Of a stretch of DNA of 64,000 nucleotides, positions 1-8,244 are shown one piece after another (within the stretch, counting starts at the first letter, position 1; every line of letters starts with the position of its first letter). The stretch lies in NCBI GenBank assembly GCA_029935315.1, contig JAOZKN010000003.1, forward strand, positions 3,430 to 67,429, given 5' to 3'. A program made the translations under genes and the position numbers. A model generated the notes under the pieces. The model made no database searches. It saw only the letters and a list, made by a program, of their open reading frames with translations, and was not told the origin of the DNA. Origin of the DNA: Desulfocapsa sp. (GTDB taxonomy: Bacteria > Desulfobacterota > Desulfobulbia > Desulfobulbales > Desulfocapsaceae).

Positions 1-5
1 TTTTT

Positions 6-854
6 ATGGCCAAAAAATCCAGACGTTTTCAGGTAACTGGAGGCTCCTCACCAATCATTCGCTTTTTCCTTGGCTTTTTTATTATCATTGGCTGCGCTGT
101 TTTTATAGGATGTCCGATCAAACTGATTCAACGGCTGGCCTGTGGCGATTTAACGGCTGTAGTAGCACTGCTTGGTCTCCTTTTTGGCGTTTGGCTGGGA
201 GCAAAATATATCCGGGCAGGCGTTGTTCTTGAACGGGTGAAAACCATGCCCCAATTAAATGGTTATATTTTCCCGGCCCTCGGAGTACTTCTTCTCGTTT
301 TTCTACTCCTCAGGCCATCGTTTATTCATCAGGGACAAACTGGGCCTGCAGCCCAACACGCACCCATTCTTATTTCACTTGCCATCAGTCTGTTTGTTGG
401 TGCCTTGTCCCAGCGTTCTGGACTCTGTATTACCGGCGGTATACGGAATTTTTTCTTATTTCGCGAAACAACTCTCCTCTTTGGAGTTATTACTTTTTTC
501 GTTTCAGCCCTGCTCCTCAGTCTGCTCACCGGACAATTTAATCTGGGTCTTCAGGGACAACCAGCCTCTCACATGGGCCATGGATGGACATTTCTGGCAA
601 TGACTCTCGTCGGACTGGCGTCCGTCATTATCGACGGCTGTCCCTTCAGACAGCTGGTTAAAGCCGGTCAGGGTGATGTGGATGCTGGGATTACCTGTTT
701 TGGAATGCTCACCGGTGCAGCCATGGTGATCACCTGGCTCTTACGATCAACTTCAGCCGGCCCGTCCTTTAACGGAAAAATTGCAGTGCTGACAGGTCTG
801 ATCTTTTGTTTTATTGTTGTGCTTAGTTATCGCAAGGGTAGCAGTATAACATAG
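6..854 (+). CDS. yedE: YedE/YeeE-family putative selenium/sulfur transporter, probably 5'-truncated by the window edge
   Basis: Multi-TM protein with repeated YeeE/YedE signatures IGCPIKLIQRLACGD and IDGCPFRQLVKAGQGD; the start 'RRFQVTGGSSPIIRF' resembles an internal part of full-length YedE, so the N-terminus probably lies upstream of base 1. Confidence 0.8.
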   Translation: MAKKSRRFQVTGGSSPIIRFFLGFFIIIGCAVFIGCPIKLIQRLACGDLTAVVALLGLLFGVWLGAKYIRAGVVLERVKTMPQLNGYIFPALGVLLLVFLLLRPSFIHQGQTGPAAQHAPILISLAISLFVGALSQRSGLCITGGIRNFFLFRETTLLFGVITFFVSALLLSLLTGQFNLGLQGQPASHMGHGWTFLAMTLVGLASVIIDGCPFRQLVKAGQGDVDAGITCFGMLTGAAMVITWLLRSTSAGPSFNGKIAVLTGLIFCFIVVLSYRKGSSIT

Positions 855-934
855 TAGCCGTTATTGAATAGTTAAACCAACCACACTCAGAATTACTTAC
901 AAGCATTTGTCCCCAGGCGGGACAGGGAGGCATC

Positions 935-1489
935 ATGGGTTTTCTCAACAAGCTTGGTTTTGCAAAAAAAGATGAAGATAAAAAAGAATCAGTCACTCGT
1001 GGATTACTGGTATTTGCCCACCCCACAACAGTTATCTCAGTAGAAGAAATACTCCGCGATGAAGGATATACAATTCGCGTTGTCAGCCCCCCTCCCGCCT
1101 ACCGTACAGGATGTGACTTAAGTGTTGAATTCCCACTTGAAGCTGAAGCCGCTATTACCGAGCTACTCAATAGTGTCGGTATGGCTCCACTGGATGTCGT
1201 TCCCATCACCTCCAAAGGAATGGAGCCTTTACAATTTGTCCGTACTACCGTATATGATGATAGATATGTAATGATCAGAGCGGCAAACATGAAAATGACC
1301 GTTGACAAAGAAACGAAAACAATTGTAAATATTTCAGGCGGCGGTTGTCCCGATGTCCCTTTTCTGGCCACTGCCATGCTTGGTAAAACACTTAGTGATG
1401 CCCCCGATCCGGGAGAAGTTGGATTCTCACTCTGTGCCTATTCTTTAAATACGTCCCGGGAAGAACTCATCCGGATCCTAGGAGCTTAA
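935..1489 (+). CDS. DUF3343-containing protein
   Basis: N-terminal 'RGLLVFAHPTTVISVEEILRDEGYTIRVVSPPPAYRTGCDLSVEF' is DUF3343-like; C-terminal extension with GGGCPDVPFLA. Downstream of yedE. Confidence 0.7.
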   Translation: MGFLNKLGFAKKDEDKKESVTRGLLVFAHPTTVISVEEILRDEGYTIRVVSPPPAYRTGCDLSVEFPLEAEAAITELLNSVGMAPLDVVPITSKGMEPLQFVRTTVYDDRYVMIRAANMKMTVDKETKTIVNISGGGCPDVPFLATAMLGKTLSDAPDPGEVGFSLCAYSLNTSREELIRILGA

Positions 1490-1492
1490 TGC

Positions 1493-2356
1493 ATGTTATT
1501 GTTAGCCGGCTCAGTTCCAGTTGAAAAGCTGCCTCTGTTAATTGGTCCCATTGAAGTAACCGCCAATGGAATTAAGATCGATGGCCATGAGTTGCCCATG
1601 AACAGGGGCAACGAAGCTATGATGACTGCAGCCTGCCTTATCTGTCAGGAATATGGAATAGATGCCCCTGTTGGTATGGTAGCCGGTGATATTGGAAAGC
1701 GTGAGGGCAGTATTGCCATCTATAAACATCTTGCTGAGCACCTTCCTGAAATGGATGTCGAGGTCATGACGCTTCATTATGTCATGCCGGATCTTAAATT
1801 AAATAAAAAGATCCTGGAAACTGTCGACACCATGGAAAACAAACCTATAATGATTGCTGATGCCGGCAGTATGTATGTTGCCAAGGCTGGCGGCGACTCT
1901 CACTATTATACTGTTTTCACACCAGATCTTGGAGAAACTGCCTTCCTCGCCGATGAAAAAGCTGATCACCCCAGCTTCACCCGGGGTTTTATTTTTAACA
2001 TGGAAGAAGATGTCCCTGAATTAATCCGCAGGGCCTACGCGGGAAATAATGCTGCTCCCACCATGTTTGTTAAAGGCAAAATTGACTATATATGTCAAGA
2101 TGGCGAAATTGTCGATACCATCGATTCGCCCTTGGTTGCAACCATGGAACCTATTGGTGGAACTGGTGACTTAATCACCGGTATGATAAGTGGACTTATC
2201 TACGCTGGCCTGTCCCCCTTGCAAGCGTGTCGCATTGCCGGACGGGTAAACCGGGTAGCGGGTGAACTTGCACAACCGACTCCTGCAACCCAGATTGATA
2301 AAATTCTTCATTTTCTTCCTCAGGCACTTAACAAAGTACAGAAGCAATTAGGATAA
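1493..2356 (+). CDS. Ribokinase-superfamily / NAD(P)H-hydrate dehydratase-like protein
   Basis: C-terminal GGTGDLITGMISGLIYAGLSPLQAC matches the GTGD anion-hole motif of ribokinase/YjeF-C folds; starts 3 nt after the previous stop. Confidence 0.65.
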   Translation: MLLLAGSVPVEKLPLLIGPIEVTANGIKIDGHELPMNRGNEAMMTAACLICQEYGIDAPVGMVAGDIGKREGSIAIYKHLAEHLPEMDVEVMTLHYVMPDLKLNKKILETVDTMENKPIMIADAGSMYVAKAGGDSHYYTVFTPDLGETAFLADEKADHPSFTRGFIFNMEEDVPELIRRAYAGNNAAPTMFVKGKIDYICQDGEIVDTIDSPLVATMEPIGGTGDLITGMISGLIYAGLSPLQACRIAGRVNRVAGELAQPTPATQIDKILHFLPQALNKVQKQLG

Positions 2357-2359
2357 TTT

Positions 2360-2623
2360 ATGGCAACCATCATCATCCCCTTTCCGTTTCGCAAGCATAC
2401 GGATAGTCAGCGAGAAGTCACTGTCAGTGGCAACACACTCTCTGAAAGCCTGGAAGACCTGCTCAAACAACATTCAGGTTTACAGGTCATCCATGACCAA
2501 CCTGGTCTGCTCTCTATTTTTATCAACGGAAAAGCAGTGGCCGCAACGCCTGACGAGTGGAAAAACATCGCCATTACTGATAGTGACGAAATATCCCTGA
2601 TCATTCCCATTGCCGGAGGTTGA
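2360..2623 (+). CDS. ThiS/MoaD-like sulfur carrier protein
   Basis: 87 aa, beta-grasp-like pattern, ends in ...IPIAGG with a free C-terminal Gly-Gly; adjacent JAMM and E1 genes. Confidence 0.85.
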   Translation: MATIIIPFPFRKHTDSQREVTVSGNTLSESLEDLLKQHSGLQVIHDQPGLLSIFINGKAVAATPDEWKNIAITDSDEISLIIPIAGG

Positions 2624-2626
2624 CAA

Positions 2627-3181
2627 TTGAGCTGGCACCATGAGATTGAGCAGATTGTCCTTCCAGATGCCTTCTGGGGTGAGATTGTAAGCCATTGTAA
2701 AAGAAAGCTTGCTGGTGATTTTCTGCCGGGAGAAAGTGAAGTAAAAAGAGCCTATGGTATCCTTGCCGGCGTTCAGGAAGGGAAAGAACTCCGCGTAAAA
2801 CTTGTTCTTCCAGTGAAAAAAAATGCCAGGAATCAGGGTCCCTTGAAGACCTATATGGATAACATGATGACAGAGCATGCTGTGGCATCTACAACCCCTC
2901 TCAGTCAGCGGGGATGGATCACTGATCCTGAAGAGTTGATGGACTGTTTTCAACAGTGTGATAAACAGAATCTCCAGATTTTTGGTACGTATCACATGCA
3001 TATCGTGCCCTGGGAAGGCGATCCCATTCGTGATACCCCCACGGTACTTGATACCGTTCTTGCCAAAGACAGTAATCTTTTTTCCTTTATAATATCTATG
3101 GTTGATATGGAAAATCCCTCAATGAGGGCCTTTTACGAAGGCGCTCTTGAAAAACCGACCCCACTTATCATCAACTCCTGA
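2627..3181 (+). CDS. JAMM/JAB (Mov34/MPN) metalloprotease-like protein (TTG start)
   Basis: HMHIVPWEGDPIRD fits H-x-H-x10-D of JAMM proteases, with Pro instead of the usual Ser; next to the GG-terminal carrier. Confidence 0.7.
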   Translation: MSWHHEIEQIVLPDAFWGEIVSHCKRKLAGDFLPGESEVKRAYGILAGVQEGKELRVKLVLPVKKNARNQGPLKTYMDNMMTEHAVASTTPLSQRGWITDPEELMDCFQQCDKQNLQIFGTYHMHIVPWEGDPIRDTPTVLDTVLAKDSNLFSFIISMVDMENPSMRAFYEGALEKPTPLIINS

Positions 3182-3197
3182 AACCAGGCACATGTGA

Positions 3198-4400
3198 ATG
3201 ATAACCAGGCTCTCTGCAACATCTGACGTAATTGTCGAATATACTGACCCCGAGGAAGGATTTAAGGGATGGCTGGTGATAGACTCCCTTGCACATAACC
3301 TTTGTGCCGGTGGTCTCAGAGTACAAAAAGGACTCAGTCTGCAATGTGTTAAGGACCTTGCGGCCACCATGACTCTGAAAATGAGAATTGCCGGAATCAG
3401 AGCAGATGGTGCCAAAAGCGGGATTGATTACGACCCTTCAAGGCCAGGAAAAGAAGAGGCACTCTACCGCTTTATCCGGGCAATAAAACCATATATTCTC
3501 GAACGCTATTCCATGGGACCGGATATGAACACATCCATGCCCGAACTGGACGCCATCTGTTCCCGGCTTGGAATATCCTCCATCAAAACTGCTGTTGCCC
3601 ATACCCAAAACTACACGGCCGAAGAGTTCAAAGAAAGAATCGACTTGCTGTCCCAACCTATCAGCCACGCAAGCCTTGGTAAATTGCGTGCAGGATCAGG
3701 ACTTGCTGCCGCCTGTTTCGGAACCCTTGATTTCCTCGACATTCCGGCAAAAAAAGCCACCGTTATCATCCAGGGATTTGGTGGCCTTGCCGCTGGTGCT
3801 GCCTACTTCCTTCACAAGACCGGTGTAAATATAATTGGTGTAGCTGACCATGAAAAAAGCCTTATCCATCCCGGTGGTGAAGCTTTGGATATACCTTATT
3901 TACTCAAAAATTCGGTAAACGGACTCCTTCCCGACAATGCTCCTTCTGGTGAATATGGAAACAGCGAAGATATTTACAAGGTAGCATGTGATGTTTTTAT
4001 CCCTGCCGCCATCGAGGAGGCTGTCTGTGCCCAGGTGGCCAGGTCCATTCAGGTGCGTGCCATTACCTGCGGAGCGAATCTGGCTGTTGTTCCTGAAGCT
4101 CAGCAGCTTTTGCATGATCGTGGTATCCTCCTCATTCCTGATATGATAGCCGGATGCGGCGGGTCCTTATCCATGGAAGGCTTGTTTGCACCTGAGTCGT
4201 TGCCCACGGCCGATGAGGTTATTCAACATGTGGACACAAAAACCCGTGCCATTGTCATGAACATACTCCAGCGCAGCCGGGAGGAAGGACTTCTGCCACG
4301 GGAAATTGCCCTGCAAATTTGTTCTGAATCCAGGATCTATCCTGACAGCAGGCCTTATGGTTCTCTCACGAAAGGGAGTCATTCAACACCAAGCCTGTAA
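3198..4400 (+). CDS. Glu/Leu/Phe/Val dehydrogenase family protein
   Basis: MTLKMRIAGIRADGAKSGI (catalytic-lysine region) and GFGGLAAGAAYFL nucleotide-binding loop. Confidence 0.85.
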   Translation: MITRLSATSDVIVEYTDPEEGFKGWLVIDSLAHNLCAGGLRVQKGLSLQCVKDLAATMTLKMRIAGIRADGAKSGIDYDPSRPGKEEALYRFIRAIKPYILERYSMGPDMNTSMPELDAICSRLGISSIKTAVAHTQNYTAEEFKERIDLLSQPISHASLGKLRAGSGLAAACFGTLDFLDIPAKKATVIIQGFGGLAAGAAYFLHKTGVNIIGVADHEKSLIHPGGEALDIPYLLKNSVNGLLPDNAPSGEYGNSEDIYKVACDVFIPAAIEEAVCAQVARSIQVRAITCGANLAVVPEAQQLLHDRGILLIPDMIAGCGGSLSMEGLFAPESLPTADEVIQHVDTKTRAIVMNILQRSREEGLLPREIALQICSESRIYPDSRPYGSLTKGSHSTPSL

Positions 4401-4434
4401 ATTAAACACAACCCAATGTAAACACCCCGCGACT

Positions 4435-5811
4435 ATGCCTGTTCATCCTTTTGATTATACTATCAACCCCCACGTTTATAGCACGGCTGAATTTGAAGCC
4501 CTGTTTGATGAGAAAACCATGTTCCAACGCTGGCTTGATTTTGAAGCGGCCCTGGCAAAAGTGCAAGGTGCACATGGTGTTATTCCTCAGGAAGCAGCTC
4601 TTGAGATAGAAAAAAAAGCCAAACTCAAACACATTGACTTAGACAGTGTCCGCGAGGGATATGGTAAAAGCCGCAACTCTGTGGTGCCTTTGCTTGCCGG
4701 CCTGCGGCGTGCCTGTAACGCACCTCACGGTGAATATGTCCATTACGGGGCAACCACCCAGGATGTTATTGATACCGGTGAAATTTTAGCATTACGTGAT
4801 ACCCTCTCATTGGTGTACCGTGATTTAAGAGCCCTTGAGGATCTCTGTCTCCAGCTCGGTATCAAACATCGTGCAACTCCCATGGCTGCCAGATCGCATG
4901 GGCAACAGGCCCTGCCAACCACCTTCGGTCTGAAAGTTGCAGTCTGGGCCACAGAGATACGACGCCACATTAACAGAATCCGCCATCTTTATACCATCAT
5001 CAACAGTGGCCAACTAAGCGGCGCAGTCGGTACTTTTGCTGCCCTTGGCCCCCAGGGCATCGAAATTGCCAGAGAGACCATGGAAAACCTGGGTCTTGGC
5101 CATGATCCTCTTTCCTGGCACACCTCCCGCGACAATATTGCCGAACTGGCTTCTAACTTTGCCATTATGGCCATGACCCTGGCAAAAATTGCCAATGAAA
5201 TTTTCCAACTCCAGAAAACAGAAATTGGTGAATTACTTGAGCCTTCCATTGCAGGCGCCCTTGCCAGCAGCACAATGCCCCACAAACAGAATCCCGTCAT
5301 CTGTCAACGGGTCGTAGCACTTTCAAAACATATCAGAGGCCTTGCCGCGACCATTACAGAAAGCGTGGCCCATGAACATGAACGGGATCCTCGCAGTCTC
5401 TGGGCAGAATGGCTGGCAATTCCTCAACTTTGCATTTACAGCGGAAATGTTCTACACTCCATGGTAAATGTTCTGTCCGGTATAACCGTTCGCGAAGATC
5501 GAATGCTTGAAAATCTATACCGACAAAAGCACCTGATAACCACAGAATGGCTTCTTTTTCAATTGAGCAAGAGCCTGGGAAAAAGTAAATCACTGGACAA
5601 ACTGCATACACTCTCAGGGCAGGCTGAAACCAGTGGCATTTCCCTTAAAGAGGCTGTTCTTCAAGACGAAGAGATAGGCAGTTTATTCACAAGAGATGAT
5701 CTTGCCCCCCTTGACCAGCCTGAGCAATATACCGGCCAGGCGGTACAGATTGTCGATGGGACCCTGTCTGAGATTGCAAGGCTGCGAAAGACTGACCCAA
5801 AAACGTTATAG
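4435..5811 (+). CDS. Aspartase/fumarase-superfamily lyase (adenylosuccinate lyase-like), copy 1
   Basis: SSTMPHKQNPVICQ superfamily signature, HYGATTQDVIDT and ARSHGQQALPTTFG. The 4306 start in the ORF track overlaps the upstream gene; the in-frame ATG at 4435 is preferred. Confidence 0.85.
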   Translation: MPVHPFDYTINPHVYSTAEFEALFDEKTMFQRWLDFEAALAKVQGAHGVIPQEAALEIEKKAKLKHIDLDSVREGYGKSRNSVVPLLAGLRRACNAPHGEYVHYGATTQDVIDTGEILALRDTLSLVYRDLRALEDLCLQLGIKHRATPMAARSHGQQALPTTFGLKVAVWATEIRRHINRIRHLYTIINSGQLSGAVGTFAALGPQGIEIARETMENLGLGHDPLSWHTSRDNIAELASNFAIMAMTLAKIANEIFQLQKTEIGELLEPSIAGALASSTMPHKQNPVICQRVVALSKHIRGLAATITESVAHEHERDPRSLWAEWLAIPQLCIYSGNVLHSMVNVLSGITVREDRMLENLYRQKHLITTEWLLFQLSKSLGKSKSLDKLHTLSGQAETSGISLKEAVLQDEEIGSLFTRDDLAPLDQPEQYTGQAVQIVDGTLSEIARLRKTDPKTL

Positions 5812-5817
5812 GACATT

Positions 5818-7296
5818 ATGCAAAAGCAATCATCCCCCTGCAGCTGTAATATAAGTAGTCATATTGTTGACTCCGGTTTTTACAGCTCTGGATATACAAC
5901 ACCTGAGGCTCGTGAAATATTTTGCGATCTTCGTCGCTATCAACGATGGCTGGATGTTGAGGCAGCCCTGGCCATGGCCCAGGCAGAACTGGGTCTTATC
6001 CCTGTTCCAGCTGCCGAAAATATACGGGATAATGCAAGGATCATGACACTGGACCTTAATGCCATACGTGCCGGGCTCAAGGTAACCAGCCACTCACTTA
6101 TGCCGCTGCTCGATGCACTGAGTCACGTTTGCAACAAGGAAGCCGGACAATTTATTCATTTCGGTGCGACCACTCAGGATATCCAGGATACTGCCCAGAT
6201 CCTTGAGATACAGGATGTTTTTGAAATTATCGAACGTGATCTGACCATCGTCATTGAACAGGTGGCAGTCCTTGCTGAGAAACACATGAACCTGGTCACC
6301 ATTGGCCGAACCCATACCCAGCACGCCCTGCCCATGACCATGGGCCTGAAAATCGGGGTCTGGCTCGATGAGTTATGGCGAAATTACGAACGCCTGCAGG
6401 AACTGAAGGAACGGCTGCTGGTCAGCCAATTGTTCGGTGGGGTTGGAACCATGGACCCTTTTGGCGACAAGGCTTTTGAATTACTTGATCTTTTCTCAGA
6501 GAAAGTTGGCCTCCAGGCCCCGAACGTTGCCTGGCACGCCTCTCGTGACCGTATCACCGAATACCTGGTAACTCTGGCCATAATCTCCGGAACCCTTGCA
6601 AAAATTGCCGATGAGATTCGTTGCCTTGCCAGAAATGAAATCGGGGAAATGGAAGAGCCTTTCCAGATGGGAAAAATTGGCAGCAGCACCATGCCCCACA
6701 AGCGAAACCCTGAAATGTGTGAGCAGGTGGTTGTCCTTGCCAAATTAATTAACTCCAACGCCTCTCTGGGTTTTGACGGCATGCTCAACGAACACGAGCG
6801 AGACTATCGTTCCGTCCGTCTTGAATGGGTTACCATTACGGACAGCTCACTTTTTGCCTGCGGACAACTCTCTTTGATGAAAGATATCCTCAGTGACCTT
6901 CGGATTCATGAAGATAAGGTGGAAAAGAATGTAAATATGGCAGCCCCCCTGATCTCCACCGAGGCACTGATGTTTTTTCTCGGCTTAAAAATCGGCAAAC
7001 AGATCGCCCACACCCTTATTTATGAAACATCCATGGAGTCCATTGAAAATGCAGAGCCCTTCCTTGACATCCTTATGAACCGGCCCGAAATGGCAGACCA
7101 TTTTACCAGGGAAGAAGTACAGCAGGTTATGCTGCCTAAAAACCACATCGGCATGTCAGAAAAACTCACAAAACGCACCATTGATTACGTCAGAGGAAAA
7201 CTCGCCGAGCAAAACAAACACGGCGGTGTCAAGAAAGTCTGTCCACTGATGTCAAAGAATGGTATCTGTTGTCAATCCTTGTCAGAGACGTCGTAA
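5818..7296 (+). CDS. Aspartase/fumarase-superfamily lyase (adenylosuccinate lyase-like), copy 2
   Basis: GSSTMPHKRNPEMCE, HFGATTQDIQDT, GRTHTQHALPMTMG; divergent paralogue of the preceding gene. Confidence 0.85.
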   Translation: MQKQSSPCSCNISSHIVDSGFYSSGYTTPEAREIFCDLRRYQRWLDVEAALAMAQAELGLIPVPAAENIRDNARIMTLDLNAIRAGLKVTSHSLMPLLDALSHVCNKEAGQFIHFGATTQDIQDTAQILEIQDVFEIIERDLTIVIEQVAVLAEKHMNLVTIGRTHTQHALPMTMGLKIGVWLDELWRNYERLQELKERLLVSQLFGGVGTMDPFGDKAFELLDLFSEKVGLQAPNVAWHASRDRITEYLVTLAIISGTLAKIADEIRCLARNEIGEMEEPFQMGKIGSSTMPHKRNPEMCEQVVVLAKLINSNASLGFDGMLNEHERDYRSVRLEWVTITDSSLFACGQLSLMKDILSDLRIHEDKVEKNVNMAAPLISTEALMFFLGLKIGKQIAHTLIYETSMESIENAEPFLDILMNRPEMADHFTREEVQQVMLPKNHIGMSEKLTKRTIDYVRGKLAEQNKHGGVKKVCPLMSKNGICCQSLSETS

Positions 7297-7334
7297 AAAT
7301 ATCCTCCACCGTCACCCAAAAAAGAGAACACAAT

Positions 7335-8060
7335 ATGTTTGATTATGAACGTTACAAACGACAGCTGCTGATTGATGGATGGGGAACAGAGACTCAGGAA
7401 AAATTGCAAACCAGTAAGGTTTTCATTGCTGGTGCCGGTGGCCTTGGTTGCCCTGTTGCCCTGAACTTAACCACTGCCGGAGTGGGCAATATACGAGTCT
7501 GTGATGCAGATGTGGTTGACATCAGTAATCTAAACCGCCAGTTTCTTCACCCTGAGAAAAATATCGGTGTTGAAAAAACAACCTCAGCGGTGCAAACGCT
7601 CTCCAACCTAAATTCCGCTGTTCATTTTACCACTCTTACCACCAAAATCACCGAAGACAATGTCGATGAACTTGTTGCTGACGCCGATATTATCCTCGAT
7701 TGCCTCGATAATTTTGAAGCACGCTATGCCCTCAACGCCTGTGCCGTCCGCCAGGGTATCCCCCTGATCCATGCAGCTGTCTGGGGACTGGAAGGAAGAG
7801 TGACTGTCTTTACCCCACCCACCACCCCTTGCCTTTCCTGCATCTTTCCCGTTGCATCGAAACAACAGGAAACAATACCTGTCCTTGGAACCATAACCTG
7901 CGCTACCGGAAGCATGCAGGCCATGGAAGCAATCAAATACCTGGGCGGGATGTCCCCTTCCCTGCAAAACAAGATGCTGATTATGGATTTTTCTGCCATG
8001 CATTTCCAGACACTTGAAATCTCAAAAAACAGGGACTGTCCAATCTGTTCACATCTGTAA
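7335..8060 (+). CDS. ThiF/MoeB/HesA-family E1-like adenylyltransferase
   Basis: GAGGLGCPVALNLTTAGVG, DISNLNRQFLH, CLSC...CPIC Zn-binding cysteine pairs. ATG at 7335 (MFDYERYKRQLLIDGWG) preferred over the 7269 start. Confidence 0.88.
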   Translation: MFDYERYKRQLLIDGWGTETQEKLQTSKVFIAGAGGLGCPVALNLTTAGVGNIRVCDADVVDISNLNRQFLHPEKNIGVEKTTSAVQTLSNLNSAVHFTTLTTKITEDNVDELVADADIILDCLDNFEARYALNACAVRQGIPLIHAAVWGLEGRVTVFTPPTTPCLSCIFPVASKQQETIPVLGTITCATGSMQAMEAIKYLGGMSPSLQNKMLIMDFSAMHFQTLEISKNRDCPICSHL

Positions 8061-8244
8061 ATTTTCTCAAAGTATCACCCCCAAGGCTCCATTCCACCAG
8101 CATGGGCCCAGCTGGATCAATTCCCCTTTTTTCTCCTCATTTTTTTGTGTATCTTTGTTAATGATGTTTTTTGCTGTTGCAGCTATTATTGATGGCGATT
8201 GTAAAAGCAGGCTTTCTTTTCTTTTGTTATTATAACCATTAACA

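Noticed and set aside
2480-3001. 173-aa minus-strand ORF across the carrier/JAMM genes
   Set aside because: Antisense to two well-supported co-directional genes with matching family features.
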